A stretch of DNA of 64,000 bases. It comes from Achromobacter sp. Root83 (lineage in GTDB: Bacteria > Pseudomonadota > Gammaproteobacteria > Burkholderiales > Burkholderiaceae_B). The translations under genes and the position numbers were made by a program. A model generated the notes under the pieces. It did no database searches and was not told where the DNA came from. It saw only the letters and a list, made by a program, of their open reading frames with translations. Shown here piece after piece: positions 24,734 to 33,444 of this stretch; the stretch's first letter is position 1; each line of letters opens with the position of its first letter. The stretch is from NCBI RefSeq assembly GCF_001428845.1, contig NZ_LMIU01000025.1:341755-405754 (forward strand), given 5' to 3'.

Positions 24734-26061
24734 CAGGCCCCCACGATCTCTGTCATGCGGGTCAGGGCCTCGGACAGGCTCGCGCGTTCATCGGTGCGCT
24801 GCTTCAGAAAGGTGTTGATCGCGCCGATCTTGTCGATGGCCTCGTCGGTGACGGCATCTCCGCCCCGCTTGTATTCGCCGATCTTCACCAACAGCTCAAC
24901 TTCCTGGTACTTGGCCATCAGCTCGCGCAGCCGTCCCGCCGCCCGTTTGTGTTCGGGCGTGATGACCGCGTTCATCACGCGGCTGGCGGAGGCCAGCACG
25001 TCGATGGCGGGATAGTGGTTGGATGCCCCCAGCTTGCGCGACAGCACGATGTGGCCGTCCAGGATGGACCGGGTCTCGTCCGCGATGGGCTCGGTCATGT
25101 CGTCGCCTTCCACCAGCACGGTGTAAAGCGCGGTAATGGAGCCGTGCTCGTTCATGCCCGCGCGTTCCATCAGCTTGGGCAGCGTCGCGAACACCGACGG
25201 CGGATAGCCGCGGCGCGTCGGCGGTTCGCCCGCCGCCAAGCCGATTTCGCGCTGGGCCCGCGCAAAGCGCGTCACGGAATCCATCAGGAACAGCACGCGC
25301 TTGCCTTGATCCCGGAAGTACTCGGCAATGGCGGTGGCGACGTAGGCCGCCTTGGCCCGTTCCATCGACGACTTGTCGCTGGTGGCGCAAACGATCACGC
25401 TCTTGCGGCGGCCCTCGCGGCCCAGTTCGTGCTCCAGGAATTCGCGCACCTCGCGGCCGCGCTCGCCGATCAGCGCCACCACGGTCACGTCCACGTCCGC
25501 GCCCTTGACCAGCATGCCCATCAAGGTGGACTTGCCGCCCCCCGCCGCCGCGAAGATGCCCATGCGCTGGCCTTCGCCGCAGGTCAGCACGCCGTCCAGC
25601 GCCCGCACGCCCAGCTCCAGGGGTTCCGAGATGATGCGGCGTTTGAGGGGGTCGGGCGCTTCCGCGAACACGGGATAGAACTTGCTGGCTTCCAGCGGCC
25701 CCAGTTCGGCCTCGTCCAAGGGGCGGCCCAGGCCATCCAGCACCCGGCCCAACAGGCCCGGCCCCACCGGCACCATGTGGGCGCGGCCGGTGGGTATGAC
25801 TTCGGTCGCGGTCGAAATGCCATACATGTCGCCGATGGGCGTCAGCAGGGCCGCGTCGCGCGCGAAGCCCACCACCTCGCCCTTCATCTCGAAGTTCTCG
25901 CCGGGGTTGCGCAGGATGCATACCTCTCCCACCTTCACGGTGGGAACCACGGCCTTGATGATCGTGCCGATCACCTGCGTGACCCGGCCCTTGATGCGCA
26001 GGGTCGGAGTATCCTGCAGCGCCAGGCTCATCATCTCGGCGATGTAGTCGAACTGGCGCAT
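24733..26061 (-). CDS. bscN: T3SS ATPase (SctN)
   Basis: 442 aa, F1-ATPase beta-like hexameric ATPase that unfolds and detaches chaperones at the injectisome base. Walker [10 protein letters not shown] (171-179) in [34 protein letters not shown]; Walker [19 protein letters not shown]; family signature [21 protein letters not shown]. Length normal. Two bases separate it from bscL. Confidence 0.97.
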   Translation of the reverse strand: MRQFDYIAEMMSLALQDTPTLRIKGRVTQVIGTIIKAVVPTVKVGEVCILRNPGENFEMKGEVVGFARDAALLTPIGDMYGISTATEVIPTGRAHMVPVGPGLLGRVLDGLGRPLDEAELGPLEASKFYPVFAEAPDPLKRRIISEPLELGVRALDGVLTCGEGQRMGIFAAAGGGKSTLMGMLVKGADVDVTVVALIGERGREVREFLEHELGREGRRKSVIVCATSDKSSMERAKAAYVATAIAEYFRDQGKRVLFLMDSVTRFARAQREIGLAAGEPPTRRGYPPSVFATLPKLMERAGMNEHGSITALYTVLVEGDDMTEPIADETRSILDGHIVLSRKLGASNHYPAIDVLASASRVMNAVITPEHKRAAGRLRELMAKYQEVELLVKIGEYKRGGDAVTDEAIDKIGAINTFLKQRTDERASLSEALTRMTEIVGA

Positions 26062-26063
26062 GG

Positions 26064-26702
26064 TTAGATTCTGCTTCCCAGCGTGCGCTGGAAGGCCTGG
26101 CGCAGCGCCTGGATCTGGCCTTCCAGGCTGGCTTCGACCATGCCGATTTCGCTTTCCAGGATGCAGGCGCCGCGCGCCAGGCGGCCGTCGGCCAGGATGT
26201 CCAGATAGCCCACGCCGGGATAGGCGGCCAGCAGGTCGTTGATCTGTTCCCGCACGGTGTCGACTTCGGCCGGGTTCAGGCGCAGCGTCATCTGCTTCTG
26301 GTTGCGCACCACGGCCAGCGCATTGCGCACCACCACCATGACCTTCTCGCGGTCGTCGAAGCCGTCGACGACCTTGCGCACCGCCGCCATCACCAGCTCG
26401 ACCATCTCATTTTCGACGCCGGCGAAGTACTCGACCGTACGGCCGACGGTCTCGATCATCTTCTCGGCCTGATCCAGCAAGGCGGACTCGCGGCCTTCGT
26501 CGTAGCCTCGCCGGCTTTCGGCGTCGAACGCGGCCTGCGCGCCGCCGACGATCGCGTCCGCCTGCTCGCGCGCCCGCGCGAGCAGGGCGTCGGCGTCGGC
26601 CCAGGCCGCCTGGTCCGCGGCGCGCAGCACGCGCACGCCGGGATCGATCCGTCCCGCCAGCGCGCGGGGCGTCAGCGGAGCGCGGGGAATGAGGAATGCC
26701 AT
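26064..26702 (-). CDS. bscL: T3SS ATPase stator/regulator (SctL)
   Basis: 212 aa, FliH/YscL family. Helical N-terminal half ([39 protein letters not shown]) and a C-terminal ATPase-binding domain with [20 protein letters not shown] and [20 protein letters not shown]. Connects the ATPase to the SctQ pods. Overlaps the end of bscK by 31 bp. Confidence 0.93.
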   Translation of the reverse strand: MAFLIPRAPLTPRALAGRIDPGVRVLRAADQAAWADADALLARAREQADAIVGGAQAAFDAESRRGYDEGRESALLDQAEKMIETVGRTVEYFAGVENEMVELVMAAVRKVVDGFDDREKVMVVVRNALAVVRNQKQMTLRLNPAEVDTVREQINDLLAAYPGVGYLDILADGRLARGACILESEIGMVEASLEGQIQALRQAFQRTLGSRI

Positions 26703-27328
26703 AGGGGATCCGTGTTCTTCAGTATCGACAACCCAAGCGCAAGCGCTTCGGCGGCGGGCAGGGGAGAATCCTGGCCGGGCAGTTCGGGCAGTTTCAGTTC
26801 GGCGCGCAGCAACATTTCGGGGCCCGCTTCGCTCAACGCGGCCCGCAAGACGCCCTGACCCAGCGTGTCCACGGCGGCGGCGGCCTGTTCAACCGGCCAC
26901 GCCGCGCTTTCCGGCAGGCCGGCGTGCAGCTTTCCGGCAGTCCGGCGCGTGAACTCCATCAGATCGGCGCCCAGGCTGCCGATCAGCAGGCGCACCTCGT
27001 CGCCCGCGATGGCGCGGCGCAAGCGGGGGCCGCACAGCACCGCGCCCAGGCGCCGCGCGCACTGCGCCAGCGCATCGGGGGCCAGCAATGCCAGCGCTAG
27101 CTCGGGCCTTCCGGGGTCGGTCACGGGACGTTCGAGCAGACCCAGCGACAGCAGGATTTCACGCGACCAGTGCCGGTGCCAGGCGCCCGCCAACGCGGGC
27201 GCGGCGGCCAGCGCATCCAGGATCGCGGGCGCCACGAACGCGGCGTGGCGGCTGGGATGCAGGGTGCGGCTGGGAAGCTGGTTGAACGCAACCAGCCGTC
27301 GATCCAGCACGCCGGCCGCCGGCGTCAT
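26672..27328 (-). CDS. bscK: T3SS sorting-platform adaptor (SctK)
   Basis: 218 aa, YscK-type protein linking SctQ pods to the inner-membrane ring. Recognisable start VLDRRLVAFNQLPSRTLHPS and the later GDEVRLLIGSLGADLMEFTRR. No membrane segments. ATG at 27328 overlaps the bscJ stop by 4 bp; the longer frame reading to 28162 is bscJ sequence in another frame. Its last 31 bp overlap bscL, a larger overlap than elsewhere in the operon. Confidence 0.86.
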   Translation of the reverse strand: MTPAAGVLDRRLVAFNQLPSRTLHPSRHAAFVAPAILDALAAAPALAGAWHRHWSREILLSLGLLERPVTDPGRPELALALLAPDALAQCARRLGAVLCGPRLRRAIAGDEVRLLIGSLGADLMEFTRRTAGKLHAGLPESAAWPVEQAAAAVDTLGQGVLRAALSEAGPEMLLRAELKLPELPGQDSPLPAAEALALGLSILKNTDPLWHSSFPALR

Positions 27329-28176
27329 GATCCACGCGCCTCGTGCGCCGGTTCGCGCCGGACCGGCGTGCGGGCCACGGGCTTGCCATAACGCCACAGC
27401 AGCAGTCCGATCGCGCCGGCCAGCGCCAGCACCAGCAAGGCCAGCGCGACCAGCCATGCGGTCAAGGCGCTGGCCGAGTCTTCCGCCACTTCCACGCCCA
27501 TCACCTTGCGCGTGGCGGCGCCGGCCGCGGCGGATGCCGCCGCCGGCTGCGCCGACACCAGCGCGATCGACACCCGGTCTTCGGTCAGGCCAGGAATGGC
27601 ATGCGTGACCAGCTTGCGGATCTGCGGCTGCAGGGCGTCCAGGTTGTAGCCGGTCTGGTGCTTGATGAACACGGCGGCGGTCGACGGCGTGGTGGTCTCG
27701 CCCACGCCGCCGCGCTCGGGCAGCACCACGTGGACGCGGGCGGCCAGCACGCCATCCATCTGCGACAGCGTGTTGGTCAGCTCTTGCGACAGCGCATAGA
27801 TGTAGCGGGCGCGCTCTTCCAGGGGCGAGGACACCAGGCCTTCCTTGCGGAAGATCTGCCCCATGCCGTCGAACCGTTCCCGGGGCAGGCCGCGCGCGCG
27901 CAGGATATCCAGCGCGCGGGCCACCTGCTGGCCTTCCACCGACACCGACACCCCCGTCTTGGTCGTGGCCTTCTGCGCCGAGATGCCCGCGTCCAGCAGC
28001 ACCGACAGCACCTCGTTGGCCTCGCTTTCGTTGGCGGCGGAAAACAGCTCGACGCGCGATCCGCAGGCCGCCAGCACCAGCAGCAGGCCCAGCAGCAGAT
28101 AGCGCAGACGGCCCAGCAGCGCCTGACCCTGGCCGCGCGCCGCCGCGCCGGAAGAAGAGCATGAAACGTATGGCAT
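27325..28176 (-). CDS. bscJ: T3SS inner-membrane ring lipoprotein (SctJ)
   Basis: 283 aa, YscJ/PrgK family. Lipoprotein signal LLLGLLLVLAACGS with lipidation Cys38, the two ring-building domains (SEANEVLSVLLDAGISAQKA; ALSQELTNTLSQMDGVLAAR and VHVVLPERGG), and a C-terminal membrane helix (about 245-268, ending LLLWRYGKP). The N-terminal 20 residues before the signal are longer than usual, so an internal start is possible. Start base overlaps the last base of bscI. Confidence 0.93.
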   Translation of the reverse strand: MPYVSCSSSGAAARGQGQALLGRLRYLLLGLLLVLAACGSRVELFSAANESEANEVLSVLLDAGISAQKATTKTGVSVSVEGQQVARALDILRARGLPRERFDGMGQIFRKEGLVSSPLEERARYIYALSQELTNTLSQMDGVLAARVHVVLPERGGVGETTTPSTAAVFIKHQTGYNLDALQPQIRKLVTHAIPGLTEDRVSIALVSAQPAAASAAAGAATRKVMGVEVAEDSASALTAWLVALALLVLALAGAIGLLLWRYGKPVARTPVRREPAHEARGS

Positions 28177-28592
28177 TACGACATCCTGACTAGCGAATCG
28201 ATGTTCTGAGTGGTGCGCGACACAGCCTTGCTGACCATTTCGTAGTTCACCGATACATGCAGCAGATCCGCCTGCAGCCGCATCATGTCGGCCACGGAGG
28301 GCTGCGTGGCCATCGCGTCCAGCCGGCCCGAAATGCCCTGCCATTTTTCGGCGTATTCGGTGGTCGTGCTGCGCAGGCTGGACAGAATCTGGTTGCCCAG
28401 CGTCTGCGGCGCCGCATCCACGGGCGCCGCAAAGGCGGTTTGCAACGCCGCCTGCAGGCCGGTCAGCGCGGGCGCATCCACGTCGGGCGCGTTCATGACC
28501 GCATTGAAGCGTTCGGTGGCGAGTTGCGCGGGCGGGGTGGCCGGCGCGTTCAGTATGGGCGGCAAGGCGGCCGAGAGCGCGGCGATTTCCAT
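28176..28592 (-). CDS. bscI: T3SS inner-rod protein (SctI)
   Basis: 138 aa. The conserved C-terminal inner-rod motif is clear: MMRLQADLLHVSVNYEMVSK followed by TTQNIDSLVRMS at the extreme C-terminus. N-terminus Ala/Pro-rich and probably disordered until assembly. First of the basal-body genes after the translocator and chaperone set. Confidence 0.9.
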   Translation of the reverse strand: MEIAALSAALPPILNAPATPPAQLATERFNAVMNAPDVDAPALTGLQAALQTAFAAPVDAAPQTLGNQILSSLRSTTTEYAEKWQGISGRLDAMATQPSVADMMRLQADLLHVSVNYEMVSKAVSRTTQNIDSLVRMS

Positions 28593-28640
28593 GGTCCCTA
28601 ACTCCTGTAATCAAGATGGCAAGCAACATCGGCGCGCATG

Positions 28641-29084
28641 TCAGGCGTCCTGCGCGGGCAGGCCGAGCAGGCCGCGCGCCAGCGTGGCGCCATCGCCCTG
28701 CCCCTGCGCGACGGCTTCGAGCAAGCGCCGGCTTTCGCCATTGCGGCCCGCAAGCTGCAGCGCGAATCCGCGCCAGGCGTCCAGCAGCGCCCGCTCACCG
28801 GGGTCCGCCATGGCGGCGGATTCCAGCAGCGCCACGGCGTCGGGCGCGCGGCCTGCGTTCAGGCAGGCGACCGTCAGGCCGATCAGCGGGTAGGCTGCCG
28901 CGGGACGAAGGCGGCGCAGGGCGTTGAATATGGTTTCGGCGCGGGCCGCGTCGCCCGCGCCCGCCGCCAGGAAGCCGACTTCGGTCAGGAGCCGGGCGTC
29001 GTCCGCCGCAAGCGCAAAAGCCGTCTCCAGGGAGACGGCTTCGCCCGCGTCGGCGGAAACCGAAATATCGGCGCTATCGTTCAT
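28641..29084 (-). CDS. Tetratricopeptide-like small T3SS chaperone between bcrH2 and bscI
   Basis: 147 aa, all helical, Ala/Leu-rich, with TPR-like repeats (LLTEVGFLAAGAGDAARAET, AYPLIGLTVACLNAGRAPDA, LLDAWRGFALQLAGRNGESR). It resembles SctG/YscG-type TPR co-chaperones. Its place next to bscI also makes it a candidate for the inner-rod chaperone called Bcr4 in Bordetella; that is inference from position only. 3 bp from bcrH2 and about 48 bp before bscI, so part of the operon. Confidence 0.65.
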   Translation of the reverse strand: MNDSADISVSADAGEAVSLETAFALAADDARLLTEVGFLAAGAGDAARAETIFNALRRLRPAAAYPLIGLTVACLNAGRAPDAVALLESAAMADPGERALLDAWRGFALQLAGRNGESRRLLEAVAQGQGDGATLARGLLGLPAQDA

Positions 29085-29087
29085 GTT

Positions 29088-29549
29088 TCATGACGCGGCC
29101 TCGCGCGAAGAAAGTTGCAAAAGCGCGCCGGCCCGCAGCCGCACGTCGTCGGGCGTGCCCGGCGTGGACAGCAGTTCCAGCGTGCGCCGCGCCTGGTCCA
29201 TCTGACGCAAGGCAAGCTGGCACTCCGCCACGCGCAGCGCGGTCGGCAGGGAATCGGGATACAGGGTGAGCGCGAGCGAATAGATGTTGATCGCCTCGTC
29301 CGCCCGACCCAGCATTTGCAGGCATACGCCCAGGCCGATCAGATAGTGCTTGCGGGTAGGCCCGTACTGGGCCAGGAAGGCGAACATGGGCAGCGCTTGC
29401 GCATATTGCTCCTGCGCCACCTGGGCGTAGGCCAGCGCATACACGACCTCGAGCTGTTCGGCCGTCAGCCTGCGGCTGGACGGCAAGCCCTCCATGCCGC
29501 GCAACAGCGCTTCGCCAAACTCACTGCGTTCAATTGCGGTATCGGCCAT
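29088..29549 (-). CDS. bcrH2: SycD/LcrH-type class II translocator chaperone, second copy
   Basis: 153 aa with three TPRs: RLTAEQLEVVYALAYAQVAQ, QALPMFAFLAQYGPTRKHYL, IGLGVCLQMLGRADEAINIY, and the C-terminal LPTALRVAECQLALRQMDQ. This is the LcrH/SycD pattern. It lies directly downstream of bopB, so BopB is the likely client. ATG 29549 is chosen because it matches the class II N-terminus; the frame open to 30440 is antisense-frame bopB. Confidence 0.87.
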   Translation of the reverse strand: MADTAIERSEFGEALLRGMEGLPSSRRLTAEQLEVVYALAYAQVAQEQYAQALPMFAFLAQYGPTRKHYLIGLGVCLQMLGRADEAINIYSLALTLYPDSLPTALRVAECQLALRQMDQARRTLELLSTPGTPDDVRLRAGALLQLSSREAAS

Positions 29550-29614
29550 TTCCAATCCTTGCTGCGTATTCGTTTGCGAGGCGGCGCCACGGGCGCCGTG
29601 TCCAGGGTGATCCA

Positions 29615-30844
29615 TCAGACGGCCATGCGCTTGCCGATGTTCGCGGTGATCTGCGACATGCTGTCCGCCGTCCCGTTGATCATCTGCGTCACCATGCGCA
29701 AGCCTTCTTCCATCTGCTGGATCACCTTGGTGATCTCCTCGCGCGATTCTTCCATCCTGGCCTGGAGCTTGCGGGTGATGGCGTCCAGTTCCTTCTTGTC
29801 GGCCTGGATGTTGTCGGCCTGGTTCTGGGTCTTGGCCACGTCCATCTTGACGGCACCCTGCGCGACCTGCGTCGCCCCCTGGGTGATCTGGCCGGCGGCG
29901 CCCACGATGCGGGCCGCCGTGCTGACCGAACTGGCGCCTGCCGTGACGGCGATGGTGACCACGCCCACGGCGATGGTCGCCGCCATGGCGAAGGCCATCG
30001 TCACCGCCATGGAAGTCTTCGGGTCGGCGCCGGCCAGTTCGGCGATGCCGCCCGCCAGCCCGCCGATCAGGCCGGGTTCGATCAGCAGCATGGCGGGCGA
30101 GGACAGACCCACCAGTCCCGCCACCACCTTGCCGATGCGCTGGGCGGTTTCTTCGCTGACGCCGCAGGCCTGCAGGAACTTGCTGGCGATGGTCGTCATC
30201 AGGTTGCCCAGGCTGATCTCGGGGCCGCCACATTCCTTCGATATCTGGTCCGCCAGCGCGACGGTCGAGCCGATCAGGGCCATCACCGCCAGCGCCAGCA
30301 GCGGCGCGCCCGCCCCCCCGGTGGCGACGGTGCCGGCGGCCAGCACGGCCACCGCGATCGCCGAAAACACCAGGGCCGCGATCTTGCCGATCCAGCCGAA
30401 GATCTTGCCGAGCACGCCCTTGCGGTCCGCTTCCTCGCACTTCTTGACGTAGTCCTGGATCTTCTGGAGCTGCGCCTCGTTGTTCTTTTCCATCTTGGTG
30501 CGCGCCACCGACAGGTTTTCCTTGGCGCTTGCGACCTGGGCCTCGTCGGATTTCGACCGGATGCTGCGCAGCAGGTCGATCATGTCGTTGGCCGAGAACG
30601 ATTGCGGCGGCGGCTGCAGCGCCGGCGCCCCGTTTGCGTTGAACACGCCGTCGCCGCCGCTCCCGCCCGCATCCTTCGCACCGGGCAGGGTGCCGGCCAT
30701 GCCCACAAAGGCATCCAGCAGCTCGCGGACCTTGGCGGCGCCCGCGGCGCCCTGGGACGCGCCCGCGGCCGCTTCCTGGATCCCCACGCCGCCGGGCAGG
30801 GGCGCGCCGCCGATGTTGGGAGAGTTGGGGGATATGGAGCTCAT
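29615..30844 (-). CDS. bopB: T3SS translocator pore protein, YopB/SctE type
   Basis: 409 aa. Hydrophobic segments at about 152-198 (GKIAALVFSAIAVAVLAAG and following) and 278-304 (TSMAVTMAFAMAATIAVGVV), as in YopB/IpaB/SipB major translocators, flanked by coiled-coil-prone regions (95-142 and about 325-380). Secreted without a Sec signal and inserted into the host membrane with BopD. Flanked by chaperone genes bcrH2 and, beyond bopD, bcrH1. Confidence 0.9.
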   Translation of the reverse strand: MSSISPNSPNIGGAPLPGGVGIQEAAAGASQGAAGAAKVRELLDAFVGMAGTLPGAKDAGGSGGDGVFNANGAPALQPPPQSFSANDMIDLLRSIRSKSDEAQVASAKENLSVARTKMEKNNEAQLQKIQDYVKKCEEADRKGVLGKIFGWIGKIAALVFSAIAVAVLAAGTVATGGAGAPLLALAVMALIGSTVALADQISKECGGPEISLGNLMTTIASKFLQACGVSEETAQRIGKVVAGLVGLSSPAMLLIEPGLIGGLAGGIAELAGADPKTSMAVTMAFAMAATIAVGVVTIAVTAGASSVSTAARIVGAAGQITQGATQVAQGAVKMDVAKTQNQADNIQADKKELDAITRKLQARMEESREEITKVIQQMEEGLRMVTQMINGTADSMSQITANIGKRMAV

Positions 30845-30870
30845 GTCGGAATCCTTTACGGCACGGGGGC

Positions 30871-31749
30871 TCAGATGTTGCGGGCGATGCCGCGATTGGT
30901 TTCCATGCGGGACTGCTCGATGGCGGCGAGCTTCTCGCGCACGTCGCGGATCACGTCCATCATCTGCTGGGCCAGTTCCGAGGCCTGCTGCATACCCGAT
31001 TCATGCACCTTGGACTGCGCTTCCAGTTCGGCCTTCTTCGCGTCGTGCTCGGCAGCCTTGCGCTCCTGGCTGGCATTGACCATGGAGCCGATGCCGCCAG
31101 CGATGCCCGACACGCCGCCGCCCATATCCGATTGCCGCTTGGCCTGCGACTCGGCGAACGGGCCGTTGCCGGCCAGGGTGCGGCCCTGCATGACGCCGGC
31201 GCCGACCTGGGCGAGGCCGCCCGCGATCTGGAATGCCCCGGCCACCATGGCGCCCACCATGCGATCCTGCGCGGCGTTGCGCATCTCTTGGGCGGCGTTC
31301 TTCAGGGCGCCGACCTGCGCCTCCATCTCGCTCTGGCGGACTTCGCGCGCCGAGGTCCGCATGGTCTGCGCCATCTGCTGGAACAACGCCATGAAGGCGT
31401 AGATGTCCGTCTGCACGTCCTGTTCGCTCAGCCCGTGGAGCTGGTTCAGCGTGGCCGCCACGTCCGCGCCCAGCTTGCCCTCGGGGGCCTGCATATGGCG
31501 CACGCCGCCCACGGAGTCCTGCAATTGCTTTTCGATGGTGGCGGAGATCTGGGCCAGCGCGGCCGGATCCACATTACCCGTGGCGCCCAGCGCACCCATG
31601 AGCTTCTGCTTGAGCGCTTCGTTCTCGGCCGCGATCTGTTTCGCGCTTTCCGTGATGTTCTTGATTACGTCGGGCGACGCCGGCTTGATCAGGTCGTCGA
31701 GATTCTGCATCGGGAGCGGCCCGCCGCTACCTACGGAAATGTTCGTCAT
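30871..31749 (-). CDS. bopD: T3SS translocator protein, YopD/SctB type
   Basis: 292 aa. One central hydrophobic segment (about 164-187, MVGAMVAGAFQIAGGLAQVG) within a long helical protein, the minor-translocator pattern. Amphipathic C-terminal helix ends QSRMETNRGIARNI. Located 26 bp upstream of bopB and 49 bp downstream of bcrH1. Confidence 0.89.
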   Translation of the reverse strand: MTNISVGSGGPLPMQNLDDLIKPASPDVIKNITESAKQIAAENEALKQKLMGALGATGNVDPAALAQISATIEKQLQDSVGGVRHMQAPEGKLGADVAATLNQLHGLSEQDVQTDIYAFMALFQQMAQTMRTSAREVRQSEMEAQVGALKNAAQEMRNAAQDRMVGAMVAGAFQIAGGLAQVGAGVMQGRTLAGNGPFAESQAKRQSDMGGGVSGIAGGIGSMVNASQERKAAEHDAKKAELEAQSKVHESGMQQASELAQQMMDVIRDVREKLAAIEQSRMETNRGIARNI

Positions 31750-31798
31750 GGAATGGCTCCAGTATCTTGGTTCGACGCCGCCGGGCGCCGGTCAGGGT

Positions 31799-32311
31799 TC
31801 AGGCCGGCGGCCCCGAAAGCGCGCGGCGCAGGACCTGCGCGCGGGCCGCCAGCGTGGCGTGCTGCGGCTCGCCGTCGCACATCGCCGCCACGGCGTCCAG
31901 CGCCTCGATGGCCTCGTCGCGCCGGCCCATCTCGACCAGGGATTCGGCGCTGTGGTACAGCGGCGCGGGGTCCAGCGGATTCGCGGCGATGGCGGGCAGG
32001 TACTGGCGCATGGCGTCCTCGTGCCGCCCCAGCATGCGGCTGGCGGCGGCCAGGGCCAGGCCATAGCGCGGCTGCGTATGGTCGTAGGACACCAGCGCCG
32101 AGAACACCTTGAATGCCTCGCTGTAGCGCTGTTGTTCATACATGGCGTAGCCCAGCGAATACATCGCTTCCAGTTCGGCCTGCGTCAGTCCCAGCACGTC
32201 GCCCAGCTTGCCGCCCGCGCGGATGTAGCTGGCCAGGCCGCCAGTGGCCTCTTCCATGGCCGCGGCCAGGTTTTCAGCCAGCGCGGCGTTCTCTTCGGCA
32301 TCCAGACTCAT
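31799..32311 (-). CDS. bcrH1: SycD/LcrH-type class II translocator chaperone, first copy
   Basis: 170 aa with TPRs typical of class II chaperones: LTQAELEAMYSLGYAMYEQQ, RYSEAFKVFSALVSYDHTQP, RYGLALAAASRMLGRHEDAM and DPAPLYHSAESLVEMGRRDE. Directly upstream of bopD, so BopD is the likely main client, although SycD proteins often serve both translocators. Clearly paralogous to bcrH2 but diverged. Confidence 0.87.
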   Translation of the reverse strand: MSLDAEENAALAENLAAAMEEATGGLASYIRAGGKLGDVLGLTQAELEAMYSLGYAMYEQQRYSEAFKVFSALVSYDHTQPRYGLALAAASRMLGRHEDAMRQYLPAIAANPLDPAPLYHSAESLVEMGRRDEAIEALDAVAAMCDGEPQHATLAARAQVLRRALSGPPA

Positions 32312-32344
32312 GTGGCTCTCCTTTTCCCCGGGGCGTCCGTTCCT

Positions 32345-32638
32345 TCAGACCATCGGGCGCATTTTCTTCACGCCGCCCGACGGCGCGCTGGCGAAGCTTT
32401 GCCGCGCCATTTCCTGCGCCACCTCGGTCTCGATGGCTTCCAGGTCCTGGCGGAACAGGGCCTCGGCCTCGGCCTTTTCCTTCGGGCCCAGGCGGGCGGC
32501 GGTCACGGCGCGGACCTTTTCCGGGTCCAGCCCCTGGTCGCGGTAGAAGTCGTCGGCGCGTTCCAGCGCGCGGCGGGCGTCGCCCAGCACGCGCTCGGCT
32601 TCGGCATGGATCTGTTCGGGGGTCTTTTTCTGGCTCAT
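32345..32638 (-). CDS. Small helical T3SS-operon protein, possible tip-protein chaperone
   Basis: 97 aa, highly charged and helical (QIHAEAERVLGDARRALERA; AEALFRQDLEAIETEVAQEM) with a basic tail KKMRPMV. No domain recognised. The ATG at 32638 is preferred over an upstream TTG (32656). It lies between bsp22 and bcrH1, 34 bp from each. Size, charge and helical content resemble CesA-type filament-subunit chaperones, and the neighbouring gene encodes an EspA/Bsp22-type polymerising protein, so a chaperone role is a fair inference. Confidence 0.6.
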   Translation of the reverse strand: MSQKKTPEQIHAEAERVLGDARRALERADDFYRDQGLDPEKVRAVTAARLGPKEKAEAEALFRQDLEAIETEVAQEMARQSFASAPSGGVKKMRPMV

Positions 32639-32672
32639 GTCTTCGTCGCGATTCAAGGTGAATGGGAAAAAA

Positions 32673-33278
32673 TCAACGCATATTGCCGATGATGGAAGAC
32701 CGGCTGTCCTGCATCTTCTTGACGAAGTTCGTCATGACGTCGAAGGCTTCGTTGCGCTTGTTCGACATGCTCTGCAGGCGGGACATATCCATCTGCTGCG
32801 TGTTCGACAGCGCATCCACCTTGTTCTTGATGGCCTGGATGGCGGTGTCGATGCTGCCCTTGGTGACCTTGCTGATGCCGCCGTCGATCTGCAGCTTGTA
32901 TTTGTCGGTGTTCAGGTCCATGCCCGCGTCTTCCATGGCCTTGAACATCGCGTCGCGCATCTGGTTGTAGCGGTTGTCGTTTTCGGTGCCGGCCTTGTTC
33001 CAGTCGGGAATGCCTCCGTCCTTCATGGCCGTGTTGCCGTCCTTGCCCGACTTGAACAGCCCGGCAAGGGCATTCAGGCTGTTCATGGCGTCGTTCAGCT
33101 TGCCGATCTGCGTGTTGCGCGCCTGGACTTCACTGATCTGGTTCTGCAACTGCGCATCCAGCAGCTTGACGCGTTCGCCTTGCACCATCATCAGCGCGGT
33201 TTCGAGGTCCATGCTGGACAGGTCGATCTGCCCCACGCCGGCGGCGCCATTCGAACCGTTTACTGTGGTCATTGCCAA
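32673..33278 (-). CDS. bsp22: Bsp22-type needle-tip/filament protein, copy A (short)
   Basis: 201 aa, EspA/Bsp22 type: hydrophilic, helical at both ends, no Sec signal. N-terminal QIDLSSMDLETALMMVQGER and C-terminal QQMDMSRLQSMSNKRNEAFD then KKMQDSRSSIIGNMR form the coiled coil that polymerises. In Bordetella Bsp22 is the abundant secreted protein that forms the filament at the needle tip. It leads the operon to bscC and has its own GGAAC/GTTACT promoter. A second, longer paralogue lies just upstream; which of the two is the orthologue of Bordetella Bsp22 cannot be decided without alignment, though this one is closer in length. Confidence 0.85.
   Translation of the reverse strand: MAMTTVNGSNGAAGVGQIDLSSMDLETALMMVQGERVKLLDAQLQNQISEVQARNTQIGKLNDAMNSLNALAGLFKSGKDGNTAMKDGGIPDWNKAGTENDNRYNQMRDAMFKAMEDAGMDLNTDKYKLQIDGGISKVTKGSIDTAIQAIKNKVDALSNTQQMDMSRLQSMSNKRNEAFDVMTNFVKKMQDSRSSIIGNMR
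32676..32765 (-). repeat. 3' end of bsp22 copy A, near-identical to copy B
   Basis: The last 30 codons (KRNEAFDVMTNF to IIGNMR) differ from those at 33448-33537 at only a few, mostly third-codon, bases. This is the conserved part of a tandem duplication and a possible site for recombination between the copies. Confidence 0.8.
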
Positions 33279-33356
33279 TCTCCGAGAATTTGGTCATCGT
33301 CCGCGATCCGGGGACCGCGCCTGGGTGCGCGCCAGCCGGACGCCGCATACCGTGTA

Positions 33357-33382
33357 AGTAACGGGCCCGGGCCGGGAGTTCC
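33357..33382 (-). promoter_or_regulatory. GGAAC/GTTACT promoter of bsp22 copy A and the long bsc operon
   Basis: On the minus strand GGAAC-N15-GTTACT, about 79 bp before the bsp22 start. It lies between the two bsp22 paralogues, so the 16-kb operon can be expressed separately from copy B. Confidence 0.75.
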
Positions 33383-33385
33383 ACG

Positions 33386-33410
33386 CGGGGCGGATTATTT
33401 GTCCGCCCCG
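33386..33410 (-). terminator. Intercistronic hairpin between the bsp22 copies
   Basis: Perfect 9-bp inverted repeat CGGGGCGGA/TCCGCCCCG with a 7-nt AT-rich loop, 35 bp after the copy B stop and just upstream of the copy A promoter. There is no T tract, so it may attenuate or protect the copy B message instead of fully terminating it. Confidence 0.45.
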
Positions 33411-33444
33411 GCCGCGCCGCCCGCCCCGGGATATCCGCAGGGCG

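Noticed and set aside
29115-31402. Plus-strand frames of 445 and 622 codons across bopB/bopD
   Set aside because: Shadows produced by high GC in third positions; the minus-strand translocator genes account for the region.
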